This document shows, in pieces, positions 7,692 through 16,359 of a stretch of DNA of 17,636 nucleotides. The DNA lies in the NCBI GenBank assembly GCA_945946715.1, contig CAMEWU010000020.1:1-17636 (forward strand). Reading direction: 5' to 3'. Every line of letters begins with the position of its first letter. Within the stretch, counting starts at the first letter, position 1. The notes beneath the pieces were generated by a model. That model saw only the letters and a list, made by a program, of their open reading frames with translations. It had not been told where the DNA came from and made no database searches. Position numbers and translations under genes: made by a program. This DNA comes from an uncultured Clostridium sp. (GTDB lineage Bacteria > Bacillota > Clostridia > Lachnospirales > Lachnospiraceae).

Positions 7692-8456
7692 ATGTTAAAG
7701 AAAGAATATGCTTATAAAGAATTTTTGAGAAAAGAAGAAAACATTCTCCGGGCTCCCTATAATCCGGAAATTGAATTCTATTCTGTTATCCGCTCCGGAG
7801 ACACAAAAAAAGTCCGCCAGTTCTGTCAGGAACCATTTATTCATAAGGAGGGTCTGGGTAAACTGTCCGAAAATCCCCTCCGAAATATACGGTATCACTT
7901 TGTCATAACCATTGCACTGATTGCACGCTACTGCATCGATGGAGGTCTTGACGTATCTACTTCTTACGGATTAAGTGACTTCTATATTCAAAAAGCAGAT
8001 ACCTGTACTACTCGTGAAGAAATTAATGAGTTACATTTCACCGCTGTAATGGATTATACCACTCGAATGAAACAGCTTCGGAAGGAAAAGATCTGCTCCC
8101 AGCAAATTGCCAAATGCATCGACTATATTCATGACAATCTACATACCCGAATCACCGTGGATACATTAGCAAACTATGTAGATCTGAATCCTTCCTACTT
8201 GTCCCGCTTATTTAAGAAAGAAACCGGATGCTCTGTCAGTGAATATATTCGCAATCTAAAAATTGACGCAGCAAAAAACATGCTGATTTACTCAGAATTC
8301 TCACCATCGGAAATTGCATCTATTCTGGCATTTTCCGACCAGAGCCATTTTACAGAGACATTTCGGAAATATACCGGAGTTACCCCTCGAAAATTCCAAA
8401 CCCTGCACTTGAGGGAAATGACACTTCATACACCCACAGAAGCTGTCACTCATTAA
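7692..8456 (+). CDS. AraC-family transcriptional regulator
   Basis: A 254-residue protein. The C-terminal part (about 138-236) is a complete AraC/XylS double helix-turn-helix: first HTH around ITVDTLANYVDLNPSYLSRL (154-173), linker helix SEYIRNLKIDAAKNML, second HTH around SPSEIASILAFSDQSHFTET (204-223), ending with the signature YTGVTPRKF. Residues 1-135 are mostly helical with no cupin motif I can recognise, so the ligand is unknown. The start at 7692 is set by GAAAGGAG (7675-7682) 9 bases upstream; a TTG at 7674 would lie on top of the ribosome site. Divergent from GH16, so it is a likely activator of beta-glucan genes; that is inference. Its last 11 bases overlap the end of the convergent amidase gene. 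Confidence 0.88.
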   Translation: MLKKEYAYKEFLRKEENILRAPYNPEIEFYSVIRSGDTKKVRQFCQEPFIHKEGLGKLSENPLRNIRYHFVITIALIARYCIDGGLDVSTSYGLSDFYIQKADTCTTREEINELHFTAVMDYTTRMKQLRKEKICSQQIAKCIDYIHDNLHTRITVDTLANYVDLNPSYLSRLFKKETGCSVSEYIRNLKIDAAKNMLIYSEFSPSEIASILAFSDQSHFTETFRKYTGVTPRKFQTLHLREMTLHTPTEAVTH

Positions 8457-9495
8457 TATAACGGTCAATTCCATTTGCGATTCCATCTACTATTTTATAC
8501 TGATATTCTTCTGTGGCCATCAAAGAATCTTCATTGGGATTGGTCATATAGCCCATTTCTACAATGGTTACCGGAACCTGACACCAGTTGATGCCGGACA
8601 TGGTATCGGTTTCCCACACATACTGCTGCTTCGCTCCGGTGGTTGCTACAAACTCCTCCAACACACAGGTGGATAATTCTTTGCTTTGAGAATAAAGTTC
8701 TGCATTATAAGGATTCACCGCGGTTTGGCAAATGGTCATAACTCCATTTACACTGCTATCCTCGGAACCATTAGCATGAATTCGAATAAATGCGTCTGCA
8801 CCTGCCTGATTGGCAACGGCTGCCCGTTCTGCATTGCTCAAATTAACATCATTGGTGGTTCGTACCATGATGACGGAATAGCCCCGACTCTCTAATTCAT
8901 CACAAAGCTTAAGCGCCACCTGTAAATTCAACTCATACTCCGCTAGCCCACTGACACAACCGGAGGTTCCACCCGTTACCTTGGCTTTCATCTCAGAAGC
9001 TCCCGGACCTATCGGTTCCTGCTCACTGTTTCCATATCTCTGGTGCCCTGCATCAATCACGATAACCTTTCCATTCTCAGTAACATTCGGATCCTTCACC
9101 TTTAAGTACTCACTGGCTATGTAGTATTGCTCTCCATCAATCAAGACAGTGCTCCACTCACCATCATCCCTGATTCGCTCCACCTCCTGATGATATTCCA
9201 GTTTCCCATAGATGTCGCTTTCTGTAGAAGGTGCGGTTCGGATATTTACTGATGTCTTGGCATATACTGTTTCCGTTTCAACCGGGGCTTCTTCTGTTGC
9301 ATCTGTAGTCTGTCCGGTCTCTGATTTAGTACCATCCCCTGATTCAGTATTATTTCCTGAATCATTACCATCGTTAGTTGCCACAACATCTTGGCTATTA
9401 TCTGCAGCATTTTGCTCTTTAGCAGACGGCCCACTACAGCCACATAACCATACAAATGTCAGCATTACCATAAAAACTGCAATCCACCTTTTCAT
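8446..9495 (-). CDS. N-acetylmuramoyl-L-alanine amidase (Amidase_3) lipoprotein with SH3b domain
   Basis: A 349-residue peptidoglycan hydrolase that cuts the MurNAc-L-Ala bond outside the cell. The signal peptide ends in lipobox LCGC with Cys20 lipidated. Residues about 21-75 are a low-complexity Asp/Asn/Ser/Thr/Glu linker. An SH3b wall-binding domain follows (about 76-134, VNIRTAPS at 83-90). The amidase_3 domain covers about 141-349: zinc ligands H151 (IDAGH), E186 (AEYELNL) and H240 (RIHANGS), and catalytic E313 in VEMGYMTN. GAGGAGG lies 8 bases before the ATG. It overlaps the AraC gene tail-to-tail by 11 bases with no terminator between them. Likely in cell-wall turnover or daughter-cell separation; not obviously tied to the glucanase genes. 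Confidence 0.93.
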   Translation of the reverse strand: MKRWIAVFMVMLTFVWLCGCSGPSAKEQNAADNSQDVVATNDGNDSGNNTESGDGTKSETGQTTDATEEAPVETETVYAKTSVNIRTAPSTESDIYGKLEYHQEVERIRDDGEWSTVLIDGEQYYIASEYLKVKDPNVTENGKVIVIDAGHQRYGNSEQEPIGPGASEMKAKVTGGTSGCVSGLAEYELNLQVALKLCDELESRGYSVIMVRTTNDVNLSNAERAAVANQAGADAFIRIHANGSEDSSVNGVMTICQTAVNPYNAELYSQSKELSTCVLEEFVATTGAKQQYVWETDTMSGINWCQVPVTIVEMGYMTNPNEDSLMATEEYQYKIVDGIANGIDRYINE

Positions 9496-9530
9496 CCTTC
9501 GTCCTCCTCGAGCAATATATCTTATATCAT

Positions 9531-9559
9531 AGCATACAATTCAGTATTAATTCCATCAA
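9531..9559 (-). promoter_or_regulatory. Candidate promoter of the amidase gene
   Basis: On the minus strand TTGATG (9559-9554) and TATGCT (9536-9531) are 17 bases apart, 36 bases upstream of the ATG at 9495. The -10 match is moderate, so this is tentative. Confidence 0.35.
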
Positions 9560-9588
9560 ATCAGTGCTATTTTGAAAAATCCGGCAAT

Positions 9589-10434
9589 TTATCCATGCAA
9601 CTCATATTCAAAGCTTGCTCTATCACTTGTAAATTCACATAGTGTTTTCCCTTTATATGAAAAGTGGTAATATGCCTTGCAAGCTGCACTTTCATGAATG
9701 GTTCTGTTCATTCTGCCATGCTCCGGTGCGTGAAGAGGCTGTGAATTCTGTTCCATTAATTTAACCAAAAGCGTGTACTCTCCCTGCCTGATTCGGATGG
9801 CATTCTTGCCAATGTACACCGATCTTGCCCCTAAATAGGTAGCAATCCGATATTCTCTGTTATCCAGCAGAATTACACCTATGATTCCGATAAAGTGAAA
9901 ACCGAACAGGGGAATATCTGCCACGGACAACATCAGAGAACCCTCCGGAAAGGAGCATTGCGTCCAGACATATTTCTTAGGAAAAGAACAACCCCGGTCA
10001 CCTTCTGTATATCCCACTCCATCCCGGAAGACATACTGCTTTCCATTCAACGTAATTTGCCCATTGATGGTATGCCGCATACTGTAAACGCTGTGTCTGC
10101 ATTGCATAAATGGTACAAAATGAAAGGGTCCCATGATGTCATATTTGATTGGAGAACACTGGTCAAATCGCAGGGTTCCATGCAGTTCAATCTGGCTGTT
10201 TTGGATATTAACCCTAATACCCTTATTGGAAAATATGTTGTTTCCAAGCCTTATGGCCGAGGCAGTTTCTTCATAGTCCGAAGCATCGAAGTCTATGTTA
10301 TAAGCCTTCTCATCCGTAATTACTTGCAGGGAAGCGTTTTTCTTATGGTCGCTGCAATGCAGTGCAGGAATAAACGCGATTGTTTGATTAGGGGTAGTGC
10401 ATTTGAAATATCTGCCTTTGAAATAATCTTTGAT
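9589..10434 (-). CDS. Tocopherol-cyclase-like protein with an ATC in place of a start codon
   Basis: The frame ending at 9589 is open back to a TGA at about 10441. Protein-like sequence extends well upstream of the first ATG (10134), through KDYFKGRYFKCTTPNQTIAF and LGNNIFSNKGI. The family hallmark GYTEGDRGCSFPKKYVWTQC is at about residues 141-160. This matches bacterial proteins annotated as tocopherol cyclase family (Pfam Tocopherol_cycl), whose role in Firmicutes is unknown; no vitamin E synthesis is implied. The expected start is the codon before KDYFKG, 9 bases after AAAGGAG (10444-10450). Here it is ATC (10434-10432), not ATG, GTG or TTG. An ATG at 10441-10439 is only 2 bases from the ribosome site and is out of frame. 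With ATC as start the protein has 281 residues. It may use a rare start codon, be silenced by a start-codon mutation, or contain a sequence error. Confidence 0.7.
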   Translation of the reverse strand: MKDYFKGRYFKCTTPNQTIAFIPALHCSDHKKNASLQVITDEKAYNIDFDASDYEETASAIRLGNNIFSNKGIRVNIQNSQIELHGTLRFDQCSPIKYDIMGPFHFVPFMQCRHSVYSMRHTINGQITLNGKQYVFRDGVGYTEGDRGCSFPKKYVWTQCSFPEGSLMLSVADIPLFGFHFIGIIGVILLDNREYRIATYLGARSVYIGKNAIRIRQGEYTLLVKLMEQNSQPLHAPEHGRMNRTIHESAACKAYYHFSYKGKTLCEFTSDRASFEYELHG

Positions 10435-10524
10435 ATGCCATCACTCCTTTTGAAAGTTGTTTTACTAATTATTCCCGGTTGGGGAGAGGGGTATACTTTA
10501 TGATGTGGATTTTAAAATGTAAAT

Positions 10525-10552
10525 GGCGAGGTCGGAATTTATCCGCCTCGCC
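10525..10552 (-). terminator. Strong GC hairpin, likely terminator of minus-strand transcripts
   Basis: GGCGAGG (10525-10531) pairs with CCTCGCC (10546-10552). An inner CGGA/TCCG stem (10533-10536, 10542-10545) follows after one bulged T. On the minus strand the hairpin is followed by ATTTACATTTTAAAA, a weak T-rich run. It would end transcripts coming from the Abi remnant and defence genes. No T-run follows on the plus strand. Confidence 0.5.
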
Positions 10553-10633
10553 TCAGCGCAGTCCGTAAACATACGCCTCAATCCTTAGATATAATATACA
10601 CTATCCCCTAAAAATATGCAAGTCTAGGTATTA

Positions 10634-11212
10634 TTATTTTATATAATCTTTTAATTTATCAAGCTTTCCTTGTATTCCTGTCGCTACAATTTTATTATAA
10701 ATTGGTAAAGGCAATGAATTATATAAGGTATCCAAACTTTCTTCATACTCTTTTAAAAGTTTAGTCATTTTTCTTTTTGGATACTGGACATGCTTCAGCA
10801 AACACAATAACAATGCCATGTAATCTGTAAAATAATCAAAATTCACATTTGCAATTCCAGTTTCATCCATTACCCATCGAATTATATTTCTATTTGCAGC
10901 CCTGTCCTTAAATCTAGCATCAAAAACTATATTATTATGTGCTGTAGCATTGCGTAAACTTTTAATTGTAAAAAGGGCATTTGCAACTAATTGAAAATTC
11001 GTGTCATAACTTACACACATCATAAGCGCTTCTGAAATCTTTTTCCTACACTCCTTATTTAAACATTGTAAAAAGTCTGCAAAATCGCCAAGCATCATTA
11101 TTTCAAAAATTCCCCAGATAGGAATTTCTTCACCTCGATTATAAAAATGAGATACCATTGAATTCTTGTGCTTATAACTCTCTGATATCGGATGACGCTT
11201 ATTGAATAATAG
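10634..11212 (-). pseudogene. 5'-truncated Abi family (abortive infection) protein remnant
   Basis: From the first ATG (11158) the frame encodes 174 residues, and it is open upstream to a TAG at 11215-11213. The upstream codons give RHPISESYKHKNSMVSHFYN, sequence that still looks protein-like, while no usable start codon or ribosome site is present. The segment IPIWGIFEIMMLGDFADF and the later SLRNATAHNNIVFDARF (an R-N-x-x-x-H element) resemble the C-terminal half of Abi_2/AbiD/AbiF-type proteins. These are usually around 300 residues, so the N-terminal half appears missing. Abi proteins abort phage infection, and the R..H element is a likely HEPN-like RNase motif (family inference). The flanks are AT-rich and the gene borders the type I restriction cluster, which fits a decayed defence gene. 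Alternatively 10634-11158 is a short expressed protein. Confidence 0.55.
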
Positions 11213-11319
11213 CTAACTATTAAATATTTTATTTGCATATCTGTATGTATTATACTTACATTTAACTAGTTTTACAAGTTTTTAATGGGTCTATACTTAT
11301 TAAACTCAATATCTTTAGA

Positions 11320-11904
11320 CTATCCCTTTCTCCCAATCACATTCACCCATTTTTCGTCACTTCTTCCTTCTCTCACATCCGAAGTAACAAAACACTCCAA
11401 CACTACAAACCCAGCATCTTCCAATAATGCTTTCGCACTCACTTCCATAAAATCAGTAAAGTTTCGTTCTCCTCTAATGCTCTCACCCTCCCCATATTTG
11501 AAGGAAGCATAAAGAATTCCCTGTGGTTTCAACGCAACGTATAGTTTCTCCATAACCACTGGCAAATCCTGTTTACTTACATGTAGGAGAGAGGCACTTG
11601 CCCAGATTCCGTCAAACTGCATCTCATATGTAAGTTCATCAAATCGCATACAAATCACTTCTTGTCCGATGTTTGCAGATGCAATTTTGCAAATTTCCCT
11701 TGATGCATCAAAGGCTTCTACCTGATACCCTGATTCTATAAAAGCTTTACTGTCTCTGCCACTTCCACAACCGGCATCCAGAATCCAAGCATTCGCCGGA
11801 AGATAATTCAAAAAGCGATTCCGACATTGACTCATATCTGCAAGGAATGTCTCATTGCAGAATTCCTTGGCATTATTATCATAATACTGTATGGTTTTAT
11901 TCAT
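11320..11904 (-). CDS. Class I SAM-dependent methyltransferase
   Basis: A 194-residue Rossmann-fold methyltransferase. Motif I is ILDAGCGSGRDSKAF (41-55), the ribose-binding acid is in VEAFDASRE (62-70), and the post-motif region WASASLLHVSKQDLP (101-115) and LKPQGILYASFKYG (125-138) follow. It lacks the N/DPPY motif of DNA methyltransferases, so it probably does not protect DNA; it looks more like TehB/UbiE-type enzymes acting on a small molecule or protein. The ATG at 11904 is chosen over the one at 11964 because residues align with the family from MNKTIQYYD. This start overlaps the end of the HNH gene by 8 bases, suggesting translational coupling; there is no strong ribosome site of its own. 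Last gene of the hsdR-HNH-methyltransferase run. Confidence 0.82.
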   Translation of the reverse strand: MNKTIQYYDNNAKEFCNETFLADMSQCRNRFLNYLPANAWILDAGCGSGRDSKAFIESGYQVEAFDASREICKIASANIGQEVICMRFDELTYEMQFDGIWASASLLHVSKQDLPVVMEKLYVALKPQGILYASFKYGEGESIRGERNFTDFMEVSAKALLEDAGFVVLECFVTSDVREGRSDEKWVNVIGRKG

Positions 11905-13003
11905 TACTATACACCCAATTTCCAAATCCGCTGTTCTTCGCCGATTCATACACCGGAAGTACAATGTCTTTCAATTGTCCCTCGAATTCTTCTCTCGATT
12001 GTCCTTCCCGATACAAACGGTATGCAATATCCGCATTGTTTAAATGCTCCTTTGCACATTTTCGAAACTCATCCCGAACCTTATCATATTGCCAAATCAT
12101 TTGATAGGATAAATACTCCTGCTCGCCAAGCAATGGAAAATACATCTCCCAATCCGGCAAATGATTACTCTTCTTGCTATTAATGCTTCTGGTCGTTGGA
12201 TGCAAATTCCAAAATTCATCATGTGCTACATAAGACCATGGGACAAAATGATCGATGGACAAGTCTTCGGTGGTCAACATTTGATGATTATAGATTTCAT
12301 AAATCGGCTGGACTTCCATAATTAAACGCCAATACTTAATCACTTTCTCCAGTTTGCGTTCCTCCTTTGGATATAGTTTGTCCAAAATTCCCGGCACGCT
12401 TGGATTGCGTTTCTGTAAATATTTAATCATGTTGTATTGAATCCAACCTTTGATAATCTCCTTATTCTTAGTCAGATATTCCACCCAGTCTTTTTCCAAC
12501 TGTATCTCCGTATTCAATCCGTTAAATGCACTAAAATAATACATCAACCGTTCCTGCTGGTTGATTTCCTCTGCTAATCTGCGTTCCGAAACATCCCATA
12601 CCTTGCCCTTAAACTGTGGCATAAATGGTGCCTGTAACCGATATGGTACATTCTTAATTAACGTCTTCTTCATTCGCAGCACTTCTTTATCGGTACAAGT
12701 ATGTAAATAACCTAAAATAGTGTTTTTCTTCTCAGAAGGCTTGAAGGGCGTAATTTCAGAAATACGATTGACCACTGCTTCCAGATTGTCCTTGGGTCCC
12801 AGATTCAAATGATATTCCGTTACCATGTACCACGCATCGGCTATCATTTCATCTACCAGTTCTTCAAAGGTGAAAGCCTCTTTTCCAGTTTCCAATTTTG
12901 ATAAAATGGATTGAAACCAGAACAGCTTGTAGCACTCACTGGTGTTGTCAAACAAGCGACCAAGGTATTGAATATTCAGTTGTGGGGAGTAGGGGAGTTG
13001 CAT
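11897..13003 (-). CDS. HNH endonuclease domain protein
   Basis: A 368-residue protein. Residues 1 to about 235 are an uncharacterised, mostly helical region beginning MQLPYSPQLNIQYLGRLFDN. A C-terminal HNH nuclease core follows: LSIDHFVPWSYV (248-259, with D251 and H252), WNLHPT (265-270) and SINSKKSNHLP (273-283). This is the beta-beta-alpha metal arrangement. The start at 13003 is set by AGAGGTGA 4 bases upstream (GAGG 7 bases before ATG); the ATG at 13024 has none. It begins 45 bases after the hsdR stop with no terminator between, and overlaps the methyltransferase by 8 bases. The layout says it is co-transcribed with hsdR, pointing to a defence function, but its target (modified DNA, phage DNA, other) cannot be told. 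Confidence 0.85.
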   Translation of the reverse strand: MQLPYSPQLNIQYLGRLFDNTSECYKLFWFQSILSKLETGKEAFTFEELVDEMIADAWYMVTEYHLNLGPKDNLEAVVNRISEITPFKPSEKKNTILGYLHTCTDKEVLRMKKTLIKNVPYRLQAPFMPQFKGKVWDVSERRLAEEINQQERLMYYFSAFNGLNTEIQLEKDWVEYLTKNKEIIKGWIQYNMIKYLQKRNPSVPGILDKLYPKEERKLEKVIKYWRLIMEVQPIYEIYNHQMLTTEDLSIDHFVPWSYVAHDEFWNLHPTTRSINSKKSNHLPDWEMYFPLLGEQEYLSYQMIWQYDKVRDEFRKCAKEHLNNADIAYRLYREGQSREEFEGQLKDIVLPVYESAKNSGFGNWVYSNE

Positions 13004-13048
13004 AAAATCACCTCTATAAAACAATTAAACATTTCTCTGTATTACAGT

Positions 13049-16000
13049 TTAATACTTTTTAATAATTTCTTGCTTACTATCCCATTGCACATTTTTCTTA
13101 TCTAAATCAATGTTGTAAGCATTTGCGTCAGCAACCATTTCAGTAACAACTGTCTCAGTATCATATTCTCCGTTTTTTGAAAAAGGTACTACCTTTTCTT
13201 CCCTTGCAAAATCATCATTATCTGCCCACAACTCACACTGCTCCATTACTGTCTTAAGTGCATCTTCTCTTCCTTCCGGCGGATAATCATAGAATTTTAG
13301 CAGCTTTTTAATCATCATACGCATTTTAGCACGGGCAGACTCTTTCTTCTGCCAATCAATGGTTCGATTCTTTCTCAAGGTTTCTGTGAGTTCCTTTGTC
13401 AAAGCAATCAAGGCTTCATTCTCATAAAAATCTTTGATTGCTTCCGGCTTAGTAAGTGCATCATAGAAGGCCATTTCTTCATCGGTTAATCCTAACTTGT
13501 TTCCTTCTTCCTTGGCTCTTGCCATATCTCTAGCCAAGCGAAGAAGTTCTTGAATTACTTCTTCGTTCGTAAGCATACCATTCAGATACGAATTCATAGT
13601 TCTTTGAATAATTTCTGAAAACTTTTCCGATTTGACAACATTTGTTCTTCGGTACACATGTATTTGCTCTGCTATTAATTTCTTCAATAATTCAACCGCC
13701 AGATTCTTCTCTTTCATTCTGGACACTTCTTCCAAGAATTCAGGGTCAAATAAAGAAAACTCCCTCTCCACATCAGAAAACAAATTAATAACACCATCAC
13801 TTTTGATACTATGTTTCAGCAACTCATTTATTCTGGCATTCATTTCAGGAAGTGAGATTTTGTTACCATTTCCCTGATTCTCCAATCGCATAACTAACAC
13901 TCGAACAGACTCAAAAAATGCTGCTTCAAATCTAAGTGGTTCCTCTACCAATGAAGAACAAAGAGATAATGCCTGATGTAACATCAATGCTTCTTTTACA
14001 AATGCTTCCTTTTCTTCTGCTTTATTTGGGGAAATGATAAAGTTCACAGCTCCACTTATGGTTTTCGCCCTTTCTAAACTTGTCCCATTTTCAAACAAAG
14101 AATAATCATATCCATAGAATAAATCTCTACAAATTGACAGTTTTTCCAAGAACTTAGGATAAGCAACTTTACATATATCTGTATCTCCGTAATTCTTCTT
14201 ATCACGCGTTGTATAATCATTCATGGCACGTTTTAATGCAGACGCAATACCTACATAATCAACAACAAGACCGCCTTCCTTATCTTCAAATACCCGATTC
14301 ACTCTTGCAATTGCCTGCATCAAATTATGCCCATTCATCGGCTTATACACATACATGGTTGCAAGAGAAGGCACATCAAATCCTGTCAACCACATATCTA
14401 CAACAATTGCAATTTTCAATTCACTATTATTATCCTTGAATTTTTTGGCCAGTTCATTTTTATGAGCCTTGTTACCAATAATCTTGCGCCAATCTTCCGG
14501 GTCGCTATTTCTCGATGTCATAACAACCGCTATTTTTTCTGTCCAGTCCGGACGCAATTCTAGTATTTTCCAATATATTTTCAACGCAATAGAACGAGAA
14601 TATGCAACAATCATTGCTTTACCGGTCAGTTGATTTGCACGGTAGTTTTCATAATGATTCAGAATATCATTTACCAATGAATCAATTGTAGTATCAGCAC
14701 CAAGAATTGCTTCCATTCTTCCAAGGTCGTGTTTGCTTTTCTCAACCACTCCAACATCTGCATTTTCTGCCATCAAATCATACTCTTCATCAATAAGCTT
14801 AAGTACCTCTTGATCAAGTTGCAGCTTTACTACACGGCTCTCATAATACACTGGTCTGGTAGCTCCATCCTCTACCGCTTGTGTCATATCATACACATCT
14901 ATATAATTACCAAACACTTCTCTTGTGCTTCTGTCTTTAGAGGAAATAGGTGTGCCAGTAAAGCCGATAAATGTTGCATTTGGCAAGCAATTACGAATAA
15001 TTCTTGCTGTTCCAATCACCTTTTTAGCTTCTTCTTCACCATCTTCATTCTTAACGATTTTTATTTTTTCACTTAGGCCATATTGTCCCCTATGTGCTTC
15101 ATCAGCCATCACAATAATATTCCTTCGCTCCGATAATGGCTCTGTTGATTCTTCAAACTTCTGCATGGTAGTGAAAATAATTCCATTGGCTTTTCTACCA
15201 TCTAACAAAGATTTCAAATGGACTCTGCTTTCCGCTTGTACCGGTTCCTGTCGTAAGAAATCCTTGCATTTTGCAAACTGTCCATACAACTGGTCATCTA
15301 AATCATTTCTATCTGTAAGCACCACAATTGTCGGACTTTCCAATGCTTCTTGTAATAAATGAGCATAGAATACCATCGACAACGATTTTCCCGAACCCTG
15401 TGTATGCCAAAAAACACCAGCCTTTCCATCTGTTATCGTAGCATGCTTTGTAGATTCAATTGCTTTCTTTACAGCAAAATATTGATGATATCCGGCTAAT
15501 ATTTTAATAACATTGGAACCATCATTTGAAAAGCAAATATAATTCTTGATAATATCCAATAATCGTTCCTTTTGAAATATACCTTCGAAAAATGTATCAA
15601 ACTGTGCATACTGAGTGTTCTCATAACTACCATCTACAGTTTTCCATTCCATGAAACGGTCTTCCCCTGAAGTAATTGTACCTGCCTTAGATGTCAACTG
15701 GTCGCTCATAACACAAATGCAGTTATAAATAAACACGGATGGGATCTCATGCATATAATTCCTAATCTGTGAATACGCTTCCGAGGCATCCGTTTCCTCT
15801 CTGGATGGGGATTTCAATTCAATCAAAGCTATCGGAAGTCCATTCAAAAACAGAAGAATATCCGGGCGCTTTTCACTGTTCTCAATATATGTCCACTGAT
15901 TTGCAACAATAAATGAATTATTGGCCACATTATTATAATCAACTAAATAAATAAGCGTAGACCGTTCTTCACCTTTTTCCAGATAACGCACCGATACACC

Positions 16001-16264
16001 ATTTTGCAGATAATCCATAAAGAGTACATTCTTTTGAACAAGTTCACCATTTTCAAAATTACGCAACTTAAATAAAGCTTCCTTAATCGCATCAATAGGA
16101 GCTCCTTTATTAATCCGACGTAAGCTATCTTCCAGAATTTCATCATAGAGAGGGCTCTTAAAATCTCTTTCTATGTCCGGTCCATAAACATAGTCGTAAT
16201 TCATATCTTGAAACAACTCTATTACTGATTTTTCATAATCTGCTTCTGTGTAACTTGTCGACAT
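13049..16264 (-). CDS. hsdR: Type I restriction-modification system restriction subunit R
   Basis: A 1071-residue motor and nuclease subunit that, with HsdM and HsdS, translocates and cuts unmethylated DNA. The N-terminal PD-(D/E)XK nuclease has D135 (RPDILLF) and E149-x-K151 (LIELKSPS). Helicase motifs follow: Walker A HTQGSGKS (287-294), DEAH (388-391), then IGFTGTP, VDMWLTGFDVPSLA and NLMQAIARVNRVF. The C-terminal helical region is the usual one for binding the core enzyme. Length is normal and there is no break. CCTCCTTT at 16271-16278 (AGGAGG on the minus strand) lies 6 bases before the ATG. A TATAAT (16330-16325, minus) upstream is a possible own promoter, with its -35 falling in the inverted repeat at 16344-16359. 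hsdM is not in the window, so whether the system is complete is unknown. Confidence 0.97.
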   Translation of the reverse strand: MSTSYTEADYEKSVIELFQDMNYDYVYGPDIERDFKSPLYDEILEDSLRRINKGAPIDAIKEALFKLRNFENGELVQKNVLFMDYLQNGVSVRYLEKGEERSTLIYLVDYNNVANNSFIVANQWTYIENSEKRPDILLFLNGLPIALIELKSPSREETDASEAYSQIRNYMHEIPSVFIYNCICVMSDQLTSKAGTITSGEDRFMEWKTVDGSYENTQYAQFDTFFEGIFQKERLLDIIKNYICFSNDGSNVIKILAGYHQYFAVKKAIESTKHATITDGKAGVFWHTQGSGKSLSMVFYAHLLQEALESPTIVVLTDRNDLDDQLYGQFAKCKDFLRQEPVQAESRVHLKSLLDGRKANGIIFTTMQKFEESTEPLSERRNIIVMADEAHRGQYGLSEKIKIVKNEDGEEEAKKVIGTARIIRNCLPNATFIGFTGTPISSKDRSTREVFGNYIDVYDMTQAVEDGATRPVYYESRVVKLQLDQEVLKLIDEEYDLMAENADVGVVEKSKHDLGRMEAILGADTTIDSLVNDILNHYENYRANQLTGKAMIVAYSRSIALKIYWKILELRPDWTEKIAVVMTSRNSDPEDWRKIIGNKAHKNELAKKFKDNNSELKIAIVVDMWLTGFDVPSLATMYVYKPMNGHNLMQAIARVNRVFEDKEGGLVVDYVGIASALKRAMNDYTTRDKKNYGDTDICKVAYPKFLEKLSICRDLFYGYDYSLFENGTSLERAKTISGAVNFIISPNKAEEKEAFVKEALMLHQALSLCSSLVEEPLRFEAAFFESVRVLVMRLENQGNGNKISLPEMNARINELLKHSIKSDGVINLFSDVEREFSLFDPEFLEEVSRMKEKNLAVELLKKLIAEQIHVYRRTNVVKSEKFSEIIQRTMNSYLNGMLTNEEVIQELLRLARDMARAKEEGNKLGLTDEEMAFYDALTKPEAIKDFYENEALIALTKELTETLRKNRTIDWQKKESARAKMRMMIKKLLKFYDYPPEGREDALKTVMEQCELWADNDDFAREEKVVPFSKNGEYDTETVVTEMVADANAYNIDLDKKNVQWDSKQEIIKKY

Positions 16265-16343
16265 GTTTATCCTCCTTTATATCTCGCTACTAATCATATA
16301 TTTTCACAGTACTCTATTCCTCTCATTATATAAGCAAATTAAC

Positions 16344-16359
16344 ATAAACAATAATTTAG
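16344..16359 (+). repeat. Inverted repeat copy 1 (hsdS crossover site)
   Basis: ATAAACAATAATTTAG reads in frame as Ile-Asn-Asn-Asn-Leu at the start of the plus-strand hsdS piece. It matches 16960-16975 perfectly in the opposite orientation. Immediately left is non-coding DNA upstream of hsdR. To the right, CTCAG at 16369-16373 is also shared with copy 2 at the same distance, suggesting a once-longer homologous stretch. Confidence 0.85.

Noticed and set aside
9895..10503. 202-codon plus-strand open frame
   Set aside because: It lies antisense to the tocopherol-cyclase-like gene, whose family motifs read on the minus strand; no ribosome site or recognisable protein.
10502..10570. 22-codon plus-strand frame MMWILKCK...
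   Set aside because: No ribosome site and it runs through the 10525-10552 hairpin; no coding support.
11160..11319. Possible insertion-element end or terminator in the AT-rich gap
   Set aside because: Only short imperfect pairings (around 11259-11283) are visible; no terminal repeats, target duplication or T-run.
16263..16343. ATG at 16263 as start of the plus-strand hsdS part
   Set aside because: It overlaps the hsdR start codon in palindromic CATG, has no ribosome site, and the residues before the repeat are hydrophobic non-coding-like sequence unlike any TRD.
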